Source of the DNA: Photobacterium sanctipauli | GTDB taxonomy: Bacteria; Pseudomonadota; Gammaproteobacteria; Enterobacterales; Vibrionaceae | Assembly: GCF_003026495.1 (NCBI RefSeq) | Contig: NZ_PYMA01000001.1 | Span: 186,001-250,000, forward strand | Direction of reading: 5' to 3' | Length of the DNA stretch: 64,000 nucleotides | Shown: positions 19,697 to 28,864 of the stretch, in pieces | Layout of the letters: each line of letters begins with the position of its first letter | Position numbering within the stretch: position 1 is the first letter of the stretch | Made by a program: the position numbers and the translations under genes | Notes under the pieces: model-generated | Seen by the model: the letters and a program-made list of their open reading frames with translations, nothing else | Database searches by the model: none | What the model was told of the DNA's origin: nothing

Positions 19697-19729
19697 ACGG
19701 CTATTGCTAAGGCAATAGCCGTCTTTTTT
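19697..19729 (+). terminator. intrinsic terminator-like hairpin in front of rhlE
   Basis: Arms ACGGCTATTGC / GCAATAGCCGT followed by CTTTTTT. It lies 21 bases before the rhlE start codon. With no plus-strand gene directly upstream, it is either an attenuator in the rhlE leader or the end of a short untranslated RNA. Confidence 0.65.
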
Positions 19730-19750
19730 GATTTTTACCTGAGACTTCAC

Positions 19751-21067
19751 ATGCCATTTTCCAAGCTTGGATTAAGCGATCCGATTGTCAAAGCCATTTC
19801 CGAACTCGGCTACTCTGCCCCAACCGCCATTCAAGAAAAGGCGATCCCGACGGTATTGACGGGCCGTAACCTCTTGGCAGCAGCACAAACGGGCACAGGT
19901 AAAACCGCTAGCTTTGTCCTGCCTATTTTGCAGATGTTAAGCGATGCACAACGCAAGGTACGCCCAAAACGTGTTCATGCCTTAATCCTGACGCCAACCC
20001 GTGAACTGGCTGTTCAGGTTGAAAAAAGCATTGTGCAATACAGCAAGCACCTATCGCTAAACTCCTTGGCCATGTACGGTGGGGTTGATTCGAAATATCA
20101 AAAGCAAAAGCTCATTGAGGGTGTTGATGTTTTGGTTGCCACTCCGGGCCGACTATTGGATATGTGCACCCAGCGTGCTATCCACCTTGATGAACTCGAG
20201 GTTGTCGTGCTCGATGAAGCCGACCGCATGCTTGATATGGGCTTTATTGAAGACATCAACAAAATCATGGATCGCACCCCTGTTGATGCGCAAAGCCTAC
20301 TGTTTTCAGCCACCCTGTCTCCGCAGGTTCGCTCGCTGGCTAAAACCGCTGTCGAGAATCCGGTTGAAATTGCCATCACCCCTGATGAGAACAATAAACC
20401 TCAGATTGACCAGTGGTTAGTAACTGTCGATAAAGATAAAAAATCAGCCCTATTAAGCCACCTGATCACTGAAAACCAGTGGGATCAGGCCTTGATCTTT
20501 ATCGAAACCAAACACGGCGCAGCCAAACTGGTTAGCCAACTTGAAAAGCGCGGTATTGCTGCTGAGTCGTTCCACAGCGGCCGTAGCCAAGCGATTCGCG
20601 AGCAGTTATTGGAAGATTTCAAAGCAGGTAAGATTAAATACCTCGTCGCTACTGGTGTGGCCTCTCGCGGTATTGATATCGTGGAATTGACCCGCGTGGT
20701 TAACTACGACCTGCCTTATCCGCCGGAAGACTATATCCACCGCATCGGGCGTACAGGCCGTGCTGGTGCATCAGGCGAAGCGATTTCTTTTGTCTCGAAA
20801 GACAACTTCAAGAACCTTTGCACGATTGAAAGCCGCCTAGGCCACCTGCTTACCCGTAAGGTGGTGGAAGGGTTCGAGCCACGCAAAGAGGTGCCAATCT
20901 CGATCCTCAACTACGTACCTAAAAACAAGCGTAACAACGATGATCGTAAGGCTTCCCAAGGCGATAGCGATAAGCGCTCAACCAAGCCGCAAAACAAACG
21001 CCGCCGACCATCGAGCGGCAATCGCAGCCGTTCAGGCAATAAGCCGGCGCCAAAGCGTGATGCCTAA
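19751..21067 (+). CDS. rhlE: DEAD-box ATP-dependent RNA helicase, RhlE type
   Basis: RNA helicase of 438 residues acting on ribosomal or messenger RNA. Motifs in order: Q motif (FSKLGLSDPIVKAISELGY, then AIQ), Walker A AAQTGTGKTAS, PTREL, TPGRLLDM, DEAD (VLDEADRMLDMGF), SAT, RGIDI and HRIGRTGRAG. The C-terminal tail (residues about 390-438) is basic and low in complexity (KRRRPSSGNRSRSGNKPAPKR), a typical RNA-binding extension. The family has several close members (RhlE, DbpA-like, SrmB); RhlE fits best by length and tail. A hairpin with a T-run precedes it, and a terminator follows. Confidence 0.88.
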   Translation: MPFSKLGLSDPIVKAISELGYSAPTAIQEKAIPTVLTGRNLLAAAQTGTGKTASFVLPILQMLSDAQRKVRPKRVHALILTPTRELAVQVEKSIVQYSKHLSLNSLAMYGGVDSKYQKQKLIEGVDVLVATPGRLLDMCTQRAIHLDELEVVVLDEADRMLDMGFIEDINKIMDRTPVDAQSLLFSATLSPQVRSLAKTAVENPVEIAITPDENNKPQIDQWLVTVDKDKKSALLSHLITENQWDQALIFIETKHGAAKLVSQLEKRGIAAESFHSGRSQAIREQLLEDFKAGKIKYLVATGVASRGIDIVELTRVVNYDLPYPPEDYIHRIGRTGRAGASGEAISFVSKDNFKNLCTIESRLGHLLTRKVVEGFEPRKEVPISILNYVPKNKRNNDDRKASQGDSDKRSTKPQNKRRRPSSGNRSRSGNKPAPKRDA

Positions 21068-21100
21068 GTCCTATTAGCGACTAGCAATGTTGGAAACTGA

Positions 21101-21130
21101 AAAAGCGAGCCGAATGGCTCGCTTTATTCT
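21101..21130 (+). terminator. terminator after rhlE
   Basis: Perfect stem AAAGCGAGCC / GGCTCGCTTT with the loop GAAT, then ATTCTT. It lies 35 bases beyond the rhlE stop and 50 before the convergent nemA-like gene. Confidence 0.75.
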
Positions 21131-21178
21131 TCCCGTTCCTGCTCGGCTAATCGCCGCTCTTATCTAGCACTGTTATCG

Positions 21179-22291
21179 TTAAACAGTCAGTGATTCTTCT
21201 GCTGTTGGATAATCGATATAGCCTTTTTCGTCTCCGCCATATAGAGATAAACGCGCATCGGCATCAAAATCAGTCAACGCTATGTTGTGCTCGATACGGT
21301 GCACAAAGTCCGGGTTAGTCACAAACGGTGTGCCAAATGCCACTAAATCCGCATACTTTTTGCTAAGCAATGCTTCCGCCTTTGCCTTGTCCAACTTACC
21401 CGCCACCATAATGGTGTTAGGGTAAACTTGCCGCGCAGCCTGACGGAACGACTCCGGTGCTTCCACATACTTAGAGATGTTCTCTGAAAAATGCAGGTAG
21501 GCCAAATTAAGCGGCGCAAGCTGCTCAAGCACTTTCAGCGTTAGTGCCTCAATTTCCGGATCAAAGTCTGCAAAGCCTTCAACCACATGCGGCGAAACTC
21601 GAATAGCGACTTTATCTGCGCCAATCGCATCAACCACCGCCTCTACTGTTTCAAGCAAAAAGCGCATGCGGTTTTCTTGGCTACCGCCATACTGATCATC
21701 ACGTTGGTTGCTGGCAAGACGCATGAACTGATCAAGCAGATAACCGTGAGCAGCGTGGATCTCCACACCATCAAAGCCTGCTTCCATCGCGTTTTTTGCC
21801 GCTTGCACAAAATCAGCAATCGTCTGTTGAATATCCGCGATACTCATTGCACGTGGTACGCCAGTTTCAATCATACCGAACCCACCGTCTGGCAACGGGC
21901 CAAAGACTTTGTCCGCTTCCTTAATAGCAGATGCCGATACGATTTCCTCACCAGTAATACTTTCATGGCTGCGGCGACCAACATGCCACAACTGGATAAA
22001 GACTTTCCCGCCCTTGTCATGGATAGCTTGTGTTGTCTTTTTCCATCCATCGATGTGCGCTTGAGTATAGATACCCGGCGTTAACGAATAACCACGACCG
22101 ACAGCCGAAATTGGCGCCCCTTCGGTAATGATTAGACCTGCAGTCGCCCGCTGACCGTAATACGTGGCCATCATGTCGTTTGGCACATCACCCGGCTGGG
22201 TCGTACGAGAACGCGTCATCGGTGCCATGGCGATACGGTTATTGATTGAAAACTGGCCAAGCTGAGTTGGCTGAAATAAAGAAGCCGTCAT
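21179..22291 (-). CDS. nemA: old yellow enzyme family alkene reductase (NemA-like)
   Basis: FMN-dependent ene-reductase of 370 residues using NADPH to reduce activated C=C bonds, nitro groups and N-ethylmaleimide-type electrophiles. The N-terminus begins LFQPTQLGQFSINNRIAMAP(MTR), the FMN-binding start of the family. The substrate-binding pair and surrounding loop are in VEIHAAHGYLLDQFM, followed by the NQRDDQYGGS loop. IQLWHVGR and AFGTPFVTNPDF are further FMN-site segments. Expected in the cytoplasm. Whether it is the true nemA orthologue or another OYE paralogue cannot be decided here. Confidence 0.9.
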   Translation of the reverse strand: MTASLFQPTQLGQFSINNRIAMAPMTRSRTTQPGDVPNDMMATYYGQRATAGLIITEGAPISAVGRGYSLTPGIYTQAHIDGWKKTTQAIHDKGGKVFIQLWHVGRRSHESITGEEIVSASAIKEADKVFGPLPDGGFGMIETGVPRAMSIADIQQTIADFVQAAKNAMEAGFDGVEIHAAHGYLLDQFMRLASNQRDDQYGGSQENRMRFLLETVEAVVDAIGADKVAIRVSPHVVEGFADFDPEIEALTLKVLEQLAPLNLAYLHFSENISKYVEAPESFRQAARQVYPNTIMVAGKLDKAKAEALLSKKYADLVAFGTPFVTNPDFVHRIEHNIALTDFDADARLSLYGGDEKGYIDYPTAEESLTV

Positions 22292-22418
22292 GATTATACG
22301 TCCTACAAAATTAACTTGATGGCGATATTAGCAACCAAATTAATTTGCACTAATAGCACAAATAACAAATGACTTTTGTTAAAAATGAAACAGTTCAACT
22401 TGGTAAATCCAGATTGGC

Positions 22419-23384
22419 TTAGCGACTGGCCGAAAATCGTTTTCTAAAGTCACCCGGGGTTAAGCCCATAGTACGAAAAAATACCTTACGACAGGCGCTT
22501 GCGTCGTCATAACCCACCTGATTGGCAATCCATTCAAACGAATGGTTGGTGGACTCAAGCATGTCGCATACCTTTTGGATCCGTACGCGTTGAATGTATT
22601 GGGTAGGTTTGATACCTGTCGCTTTAACGAAACGCCTAAGGAAAGTACGCTCTGTCAGGTTTACCTGCTTCGCTAGCGCAGACACACTCAAACTTTGGCT
22701 GTAACTGTCGTTAATTTCATGCTGGATCGCAACGATTGCCTCATCCCCATGCTGGTAGTTGGGGGAAAATTGTTGGTAGTAACGTTGCTCCCGCGCACCG
22801 GTATCAACCACTAGCATTTTGCCCACCATTCGCATCACACTGGGGTTTGAGAATTGAGCGACCAACTCAAAACCCAAATCAAGCCATGACATCATTCCAC
22901 CCGCGGTGATCACATCACCTTGGTTAATTAAGATTTGCTCTACCGACAGATGGTGCTGAGGATATTGCTGCTTAAACAAGTCCGCTAAGCCCCAATGGGT
23001 CGTGACAGCTTTGTTATCCAAACATCCGGTTGCCGCAAGAATAAACGCCCCGGCACAGGCCGAGGTGAGTACCGCGCCCCTTTGGTGATGGTGATGAAGC
23101 CAGGCCATTAATATCTGTTCGGGAGCTAGGTAATAGTCACTCTGCAGGCTCGGAGGCAGGATAATCGCGGCATAGGACGGCGCTTGATCACCTTTCCCAT
23201 CGATATGTTTATAATGGTTTTGATTAACAATATCACACTGAAACTCAAGGGAAATCGCTAAATCGCGACATGCCAAATTCGCCATTTGGAACAACTCTTC
23301 CAAACCATACAGTGCTGACTTCAAACTATTTGGATAATCGACTATCGCTATCTTTATGATTGTCTTTGGTTGTCTCTCGCTCAT
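22419..23384 (-). CDS. GlxA-type AraC family regulator with a DJ-1/PfpI domain
   Basis: A regulator of 321 residues. The N-terminal half is a DJ-1/PfpI (class I amidotransferase-like) domain with the nucleophile-elbow region VLTSACAGAFILAATGCL. The C-terminal 100 residues are an AraC double helix-turn-helix (SVSALAKQVNLTERTFLRRF, then IANQVGYDDASACRKVF). Such proteins control small catabolic or detoxification operons. It diverges from the cysteine hydrolase gene, 116 bases away, which is the likely target. The start is uncertain: ATG at 23384 is chosen; a TTG five codons earlier (23399) is possible. Confidence 0.87.
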   Translation of the reverse strand: MSERQPKTIIKIAIVDYPNSLKSALYGLEELFQMANLACRDLAISLEFQCDIVNQNHYKHIDGKGDQAPSYAAIILPPSLQSDYYLAPEQILMAWLHHHHQRGAVLTSACAGAFILAATGCLDNKAVTTHWGLADLFKQQYPQHHLSVEQILINQGDVITAGGMMSWLDLGFELVAQFSNPSVMRMVGKMLVVDTGAREQRYYQQFSPNYQHGDEAIVAIQHEINDSYSQSLSVSALAKQVNLTERTFLRRFVKATGIKPTQYIQRVRIQKVCDMLESTNHSFEWIANQVGYDDASACRKVFFRTMGLTPGDFRKRFSASR

Positions 23385-23500
23385 GATGATGCTTTTCAAC
23401 TTTGTCAGTTTTGACCTTGTTTATGTCATTTTAGACTCTGAATAATTCACTTTACAGTACCTATACTCACATCATCAAAATCAACTTGACGGAGTCAACC

Positions 23501-24022
23501 ATGAGCCAGAAAGCCCTACTCGTTATCGATCTACAAAATGACTATTTCCCAGCCGGTAAGTTTCCGCTTTGGAATACCGAACAAACACTAGCGAACATTA
23601 AAACCGCGATTGATAACGCCAACCAACATAATATTCCAGTCATCCACATCCAGCACATTGCTGATGCAGCAATGGGGATCGCCCCATTCTTTAATGAAGG
23701 GACAACCGGGGCTGATATTCACCCAGAGATCTTTGCTGCAGCGCCTAACGCAGAAGTGGTGGTGAAAGCGTTTGCCGATGGTTTTGAAAAAACGGAGCTA
23801 GAAAACGTACTCCAGCGCCATGGTGTTACAGAATTACTGGTTTGCGGCATGATGACCCAGAACTGTGTAACCCACACCGCCATTTCCAAAGCCGCTGAAA
23901 AGTATGATGTTTCAATCTTGATGGATTGCTGTACCACTGTGGATGAGATGATCCACAATATCGCACTTCACGCCGTATCCACCCGAGTGCCTTTGGTTAA
24001 CTCTGAACAGGCTTTTGTCTAA
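23501..24022 (+). CDS. isochorismatase-family cysteine hydrolase
   Basis: Cysteine hydrolase of 173 residues. The catalytic triad is visible: Asp in LLVIDLQNDYF, Lys in VVVKAFADGFEKT, and Cys in CGMMTQNCVTHTA, preceded by the cis-peptide region. Members hydrolyse isochorismate, nicotinamide, ureidoacrylate or similar amides; this one cannot be assigned. Start ATG at 23501 follows ACGGAG; a longer TTG reading is less likely. It is controlled probably by the divergent GlxA-type regulator. Confidence 0.88.
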   Translation: MSQKALLVIDLQNDYFPAGKFPLWNTEQTLANIKTAIDNANQHNIPVIHIQHIADAAMGIAPFFNEGTTGADIHPEIFAAAPNAEVVVKAFADGFEKTELENVLQRHGVTELLVCGMMTQNCVTHTAISKAAEKYDVSILMDCCTTVDEMIHNIALHAVSTRVPLVNSEQAFV

Positions 24023-24069
24023 ACGCCGTTAAATCCAGACGCCGTTAATTCCAGGCGCCTTAAAGCTAA

Positions 24070-24115
24070 GAGCAAGAAGTCCAGTCACGACTCACCATCG
24101 TAACTGGGCTTGCTC
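24070..24115. terminator. stem-loop between convergent genes
   Basis: Long imperfect stem, GAGCAAG-A-AGTCCAGT against ACTGGGCTTGCTC, between the cysteine hydrolase (plus) and a LysR gene (minus). Just before it the sequence CGCCGTTAA(A/T)TCCAG occurs twice in tandem (24023-24055), a small local duplication. Confidence 0.6.
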
Positions 24116-24128
24116 TCGCATGACAAAA

Positions 24129-25010
24129 TCAGAGCGACAGTTGTGGCTTGATAAAATCGATGAAAGCTGAAATACGCCGCGCCACATTGGAAGACTTGTA
24201 GTACACCGCATTAACTTGCTCACGCCCGGTATTCAATAGTTTATGACTCTCCAAGACAGGCACTAACCGCCCTGCTGAAATATCTTTCTTCACCATAAAC
24301 CCAGATAAACAAGCAATTCCATTGCCTTGTATGGCAAGTTGTCGAACAGTTTCGCCATTACTGCATGTAATGGTGGGCTTTATTTCCCCAACACCCTTTA
24401 ACGGCCAACTGTTCAATACCTTCGCACCAGTGAAACCAATCAACTCATGGCTTGTCAGTTCATCGGGCTTTTGCGGTAAACCACGCTTGGCAAGGTATTC
24501 AGGGGCAGCAACAAGGTAGAGCGCACTTTCTCCCAGCGGACGGGCATGCAACGTAGAATCGGTAAGCTTACCTATGCGAATCGCCACATCGGTGCGTTTC
24601 TCCAGTAAATCGACGAAGCCTTCATTCGACGTCAGCTCAAGCTCGATGTCGGGATAAGCTTGCTTAAATGCACCGACCAGAGGCACTAATTGGTGAAAAA
24701 CAAACGGACTGGCAGCATCGACCCTTAGGCGGCCTTTTGGTAGCTCCCCTCTCGATACGATTTCTTCCTCGGCCAGTTGGATGTGCTGCAACCCCACCCG
24801 AACAGATTCAACAAACATCCGCCCTTCGTCAGTTAGCTCCGTGCGTCTCGTGGTACGGTTCAAAATCGTCACACCTAGTTGCTTCTCGATTTTACTGACC
24901 GCCCTGGACACCCTCGCGACTTGGATATCGAGTGCTTCGGCGGCGGCTGAAAAACCACCGCTATCAATGACGGCGAGCAAGATTTCCAAGTCATCAGAAC
25001 GAGTAAGCAT
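24129..25010 (-). CDS. LysR-family regulator (divergent from the MFS transporter)
   Basis: LysR-type regulator of 293 residues from the ATG at 25010, which follows GGAAG. The helix-turn-helix covers residues about 4-62 (DLEILLAVIDSGGFSAAAEAL, VARVSRAVSKIEKQLGV). The rest is the effector domain, with the CrgA/AaeR-like run RLRVDAASPFVFHQLVPLV. It diverges from a drug-efflux-type MFS gene 154 bases away. If that transporter is truly frameshifted, this regulator has lost its likely main target. Confidence 0.9.
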   Translation of the reverse strand: MLTRSDDLEILLAVIDSGGFSAAAEALDIQVARVSRAVSKIEKQLGVTILNRTTRRTELTDEGRMFVESVRVGLQHIQLAEEEIVSRGELPKGRLRVDAASPFVFHQLVPLVGAFKQAYPDIELELTSNEGFVDLLEKRTDVAIRIGKLTDSTLHARPLGESALYLVAAPEYLAKRGLPQKPDELTSHELIGFTGAKVLNSWPLKGVGEIKPTITCSNGETVRQLAIQGNGIACLSGFMVKKDISAGRLVPVLESHKLLNTGREQVNAVYYKSSNVARRISAFIDFIKPQLSL

Positions 25011-25164
25011 ATTTTCTTCCAAATGAAGTGAGCAGTTATTATTTCAATAATAACAAAAGTAATTTGCCAATAGTGCTGTTTTTCACAAATCACTTTTCTC
25101 GAATAATACACGCCATCAAGTGAGGGCGACACTCCTTACAACCTAACACGAAGAGAAAAGCATT

Positions 25165-26363
25165 ATGCCATTAGCACTTTTAGCGTTAACCCTCAGTGCC
25201 TTTGCCATCGGCACCACTGAGTTCGTCATCGTTGGCCTTATCCCAACCATGGCGCAAGACCTCAACGTATCACTTCCTTCTGCCGGCCTACTGGTGGTTT
25301 GTATGCCCTGGGTGTGGCCATTGGTGCACCTGTCCTTACTGCCTTAACCGGTAAGTGGAACCGCAAGCATGTGTTGCTAGCCGTGATGTCACTATTTGTT
25401 GCCGGAAACCTATTGGCCTGGCAGGCGCCGGGCTACAACACGCTGATCACCGCCCGTATTCTGACCGGCTTGGCGCACGGTGTGTTCTTCTCAATAGGTT
25501 CAACAATCGCCACCGGCTTAGTCGCCAAAGACAAGGCCGCCAGCGCCATCGCGATTATGTTCACGGGCCTAACCGTATCTCTGGTGACTGGTGTGCCTAT
25601 CGGTACTTACATCGGCCAACTGTTCGGCTGGCAAACAACCTTCTTGATTGTGGCTATCCTTGGCATTATTGCCCTAATCGGCAGTGCGCTATTGATACCA
25701 TCGAACCTCAAGCAACCTGCGGCAACTAAGCTGTCATCGCAATTAAAGGTACTGACCCAGCCTCGTCTATTATTGGTATATGCCATCACAGCCATTGGAT
25801 ATGGCGGCTCATTCACAGCTTTCACCTACTTAGCTTCAATCCTAGAAGAGGTTGCCGGGTTTAATGCCAGCGCCATTGGCCTAATCATGCTGGTTTACGG
25901 CGTATCGGTTGCTGTTGGTAACATCTGGGGCGGTAAAATGGCCGATAAAAAAGGGCCGATTAGTGCATTAACATTAATTTTCATCGGCTTGGCTGCAGTA
26001 CTGTTCACCTTTACTTTCACTGCCGTTAACCCAATTCTGGCGGTAGCTACCATCTTAGTATGGGGTGCGTTTGCCTTCGGTAATGTACCTGGCCTGCAAG
26101 TCTATGTTGTAAAACTGGCTGAAAAGCACACCCCAGATGCTGTGGATGTGGCTTCAGGTTTGAACATTGCGGCATTCAATGTGGGTATTGCCTTTGGTTC
26201 ATGGGGTGGCGGCATGATTGTTTCAAAAGCTGGCTTAATGCACACCCCTTGGGTAGGCGGCATCATTGTCTTGTTTGCCTTGGCACTGACTCGCCTAAGC
26301 GGGGCGCTAGATAAGCGCACAGCAACAAGATCAACAGCGCAGGCACTCAACCAAGCCGCATGA
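25165..26363 (+). pseudogene. MFS transporter (AraJ/YdhP-like) with a one-base frameshift
   Basis: Sugar-efflux/drug-resistance type MFS permease that would be about 399 residues. The first frame (from the ATG at 25165) reads MPLALLALTLSAFAIGTTEF...SAGLLV and then goes off into an unrelated tail ending at 25347. The second frame resumes at 25299 with LYALGVAIGAPVLTALTGKW and runs to the normal C-terminus at 26363. Loss of one base at about 25297-25298 (GTG-GT-TTG) explains both. All twelve helices are otherwise readable. It may be a recent inactivating mutation or an assembly error; both frames look conserved, so decay is young at most. It diverges from a LysR gene. Confidence 0.85.
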
Positions 26364-26428
26364 ACAAAGTAGCCTTTAAATTAAGTATCGCTTGAAATAA
26401 CTTGCTTAAAATAACGCGCTAAAACCAA

Positions 26429-26464
26429 AATGCCGCTCACTTAACGTGAGCGGCATTGTTATTT
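26429..26464 (+). terminator. terminator after the MFS gene
   Basis: Perfect 12-base arms AATGCCGCTCAC / GTGAGCGGCATT, loop TTAAC, followed by GTTATTTCT. It lies between convergent genes and could also serve the desaturase operon from the other strand (AAAATGG side is A-rich). Confidence 0.75.
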
Positions 26465-26499
26465 CTGGGGTTCCAGTCGGTATTCGCAAGCGGCCAAGA

Positions 26500-27561
26500 T
26501 CATGGAAGCGAATAGCGGGCAATGCGCTTGACTACCGAAGCATATTGGCTGAAGAAATGGCCAGTGTTATAGGGGATACCATAGCGAGCAAAGACAGCTT
26601 GGACCTGAGGGGCAACTTCTTGATAGCGCGATGAGGGCATATCCGGGAACAGGTGATGTTCAATTTGCAAACTCAGATGCCCACTCAGAATATGAAACCA
26701 TGGCTTGCCGTTAATGTTGGCTGAACCCAAGGCTTGGCGATAATACCATTGTCCCTTAGACTCATTTTCGCACTCTTCTGTGGTAAATGTGCGGGTCTGT
26801 TGAGGAAAGTGACCACAAAAGATAATGGTCGATGTCCATAAATTGCGCAGTACGTTGGCAGACAGGTTTGCCAGTAAAACAGTCACAAAGAACGGTCCAG
26901 CAAGGGCCGGAAACAACAGATAATCTTTGAATATTTGTCGGGCACCTTTAGCGAAGAAGGCTTTTTTCAGTTCACTATGTGAGACTGCTGATTCACGTCC
27001 CTCTTTCTTTTTACCGAAGAATACCCGCTCTCCAGCCAACTCATGGTAGGACACTCCCCACTGAAAAAGCAGGCTCAAGGCCGCATAGGTTAGCAGTTGC
27101 CAGAGGTTTTTAACTCGCCAACGAAAATCATTGGATAGGCGTAGCAAGCCATAGCCGAAATCACGATCTTTGCCGACGATATTCGTGTAGGTATGGTGCT
27201 CATAGTTGTGAACCCGTTTCCAGCTGCCACTGTCACCAGCAATATCCCATTCGAACTTATCGGAGTTGATATTGGCATCGTTCATCCAATCATACTGGCC
27301 ATGGAGCACATTATGGCCGATTTCCATATTGTCGAGGATCTTGGCCAGTGCAAGCAGCACAATACCGGGGATCAACATCCATGGCACGAAGCAACCGGCA
27401 AAGATCAGAACGCGGCCGGCGATGGCAGCCGCTCGGTGTACCAGGATGACTTTGCGGATATATTGAGCATCAGTTTGGCCGACCTTTTTCTGGGTGTCAG
27501 CTTTAATTTGGTCTAAATCACGGGCCAGATTATCGAAATCGGCAGGCGTTAATTGCTTCAT
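26500..27561 (-). CDS. fatty acid desaturase (delta-9, acyl-lipid or acyl-CoA type)
   Basis: Membrane-bound di-iron desaturase of 353 residues. The three histidine boxes are complete: GHNVLHGQ, HNYEHHTYTN and QIEHHLFPDMP. Hydrophobic segments lie around residues 45-80 and 165-240. It introduces a cis double bond into saturated acyl chains with oxygen and electrons from a reductase. The reductase gene lies 8 bases upstream on the same strand, as in the Pseudomonas DesB-type pair. Two FabR/DesT-like sites in front of the operon suggest control by membrane saturation. Confidence 0.92.
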   Translation of the reverse strand: MKQLTPADFDNLARDLDQIKADTQKKVGQTDAQYIRKVILVHRAAAIAGRVLIFAGCFVPWMLIPGIVLLALAKILDNMEIGHNVLHGQYDWMNDANINSDKFEWDIAGDSGSWKRVHNYEHHTYTNIVGKDRDFGYGLLRLSNDFRWRVKNLWQLLTYAALSLLFQWGVSYHELAGERVFFGKKKEGRESAVSHSELKKAFFAKGARQIFKDYLLFPALAGPFFVTVLLANLSANVLRNLWTSTIIFCGHFPQQTRTFTTEECENESKGQWYYRQALGSANINGKPWFHILSGHLSLQIEHHLFPDMPSSRYQEVAPQVQAVFARYGIPYNTGHFFSQYASVVKRIARYSLP

Positions 27562-27569
27562 GTTGGATC

Positions 27570-28658
27570 CTAAAGGCTAAGTTCGATCTGGGTCTGTGCT
27601 TGAGAGATGCAAGCTTGGATACGCTCTTCACCGGGGCCGGATGTCTTCCCGGTAAGCAAATTGACGACAGTGCCGGACTTTTTAAGGCAACTGCATTGGT
27701 GGCAGACCCCCATGCGGCACCCGGAGCGTATTGCGACGCCTGCTGATTCCAATTGATTCAGTAGCGTATCGGCTTGGGCTGGTTGTACCCGCTGGCTGAT
27801 GCCATTCTGGCTGACAGCGATAGCTGGCGCTGCACCTGATTCAAGACTATCAATGGTGAGCGAGAAGGCTTCAGTGACGACGTTGTCTGCGGCAATGCCT
27901 GCTGCTTCAGCCAATTTCCGAGCCTGCTTCATTAACCCATCAGGGCCACAGACCATGATACGGTCATTACCATTTGGGCTGAGGTGTTGTCGCAATATTT
28001 CGCTACTCAGATAGCCATGTTCCTGAGTACTTAGCGGTAAGTAACGAAACTGCGGGGAACGTTGCGCAAGTTCAGTGAACTGTTGGCTAAACAGATGGTT
28101 ACCTGCGGTCGGCGCAAAATGTAACAAGGTGACCGGGGCTGCGCTTTTCACTTGGTCGTTAAGAAAACTGGCAAATGGCGTAATGCCAGTACCACCGGCG
28201 ATTAACAATAGAGGGGTACTGTCGGCGTTGGGGAAAAATGTTCCCTTGGCTTCGCTAATGTATAACCGATCACCAGGCGAAACGGCCGATAACAGGTGCG
28301 GAGTAAATTTGCCATCTTGATGACACCTGATGGTGAGTTGTATCTCACCCTCTTGATGCCACAGAGACAATGAGCTCGAGATGGTAAAAGTGCGGCTTTG
28401 TTGGCGACCCTCTATTTCCGTATTGAGCTCGATGTGCTGACCTGGCGTAAAACCTGGCCAGTTTGCTGCTGGCTTGAGGCGCAATTGCAGCACTTGTTGG
28501 TTGATAAGTTGTTTACTTTTGACGTCACAGCGAAATAGCCCAGGTTGCCATCCGGGCCGTCGTAATTGAATAACCGGCGCTAACCAATCGGTAGCTGAAG
28601 AGTTATTGAACAGCGAAGCATTTACAAAATGCTTCAAAGGGTTGAGCGTTGTTTTCAT
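27570..28658 (-). CDS. ferredoxin-NADP-type reductase with a C-terminal 2Fe-2S domain (desaturase partner)
   Basis: Flavin/iron-sulfur electron donor of 362 residues. After about 40 residues comes an FAD-binding domain (FTPGQHIELNTEIEGRQQSRTFTISSS; Arg-x-(F/Y)-(T/S)-(I/L)-S-S type), then NAD(P)-binding LLLIAGGTGITPFASFL and MVCGPDGLM. The C-terminal plant-type 2Fe-2S ferredoxin domain has the cysteines in SGCRMGVCHQCSCLKKSG and the fourth in ERIQAC. It passes electrons from NAD(P)H to the desaturase encoded next. First gene of the pair; its start codon is 7 bases from a FabR-like operator. Confidence 0.92.
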   Translation of the reverse strand: MKTTLNPLKHFVNASLFNNSSATDWLAPVIQLRRPGWQPGLFRCDVKSKQLINQQVLQLRLKPAANWPGFTPGQHIELNTEIEGRQQSRTFTISSSLSLWHQEGEIQLTIRCHQDGKFTPHLLSAVSPGDRLYISEAKGTFFPNADSTPLLLIAGGTGITPFASFLNDQVKSAAPVTLLHFAPTAGNHLFSQQFTELAQRSPQFRYLPLSTQEHGYLSSEILRQHLSPNGNDRIMVCGPDGLMKQARKLAEAAGIAADNVVTEAFSLTIDSLESGAAPAIAVSQNGISQRVQPAQADTLLNQLESAGVAIRSGCRMGVCHQCSCLKKSGTVVNLLTGKTSGPGEERIQACISQAQTQIELSL

Positions 28659-28664
28659 TATTTT

Positions 28665-28705
28665 AGCTTACACTTGTTAGCTGACTGAGCGAACAAGTGT
28701 AAGCC
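28665..28705. promoter_or_regulatory. two inverted FabR/DesT-like operators before the desaturase operon
   Basis: AGCTTACACTTGTTAGCT (28665-28682) and, inverted, AGCGAACAAGTGTAAGCC (28688-28705). The E. coli FabR site is, from memory, AGCGTACACGTGTTCGCT, and both copies match it at all but a few positions. FabR and DesT are TetR-type sensors of the unsaturated/saturated acyl ratio. Together the two copies also form a long inverted repeat with 13-base arms. The inner copy abuts the reductase ribosome site, a position fit for repression. Confidence 0.7.
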
Positions 28706-28864
28706 TAAAGTTTTAAAAAGCAAGCTCTAGAATGTCAAAAAGCTATCAATTTTCATGGGTTGAAATAGTGATAAATTGTCGCTGAACAGTTAGAATTGCC
28801 CGCCTTTAACCATGCCCATGAAGCGTTGTGCTCAGCGGGCCCAACGTTGTATTTAGATCTGCCT

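Noticed and set aside
21587..22084. 165-codon plus-strand ORF over the nemA-like gene
   Set aside because: The opposite strand has a complete OYE enzyme with FMN motifs.
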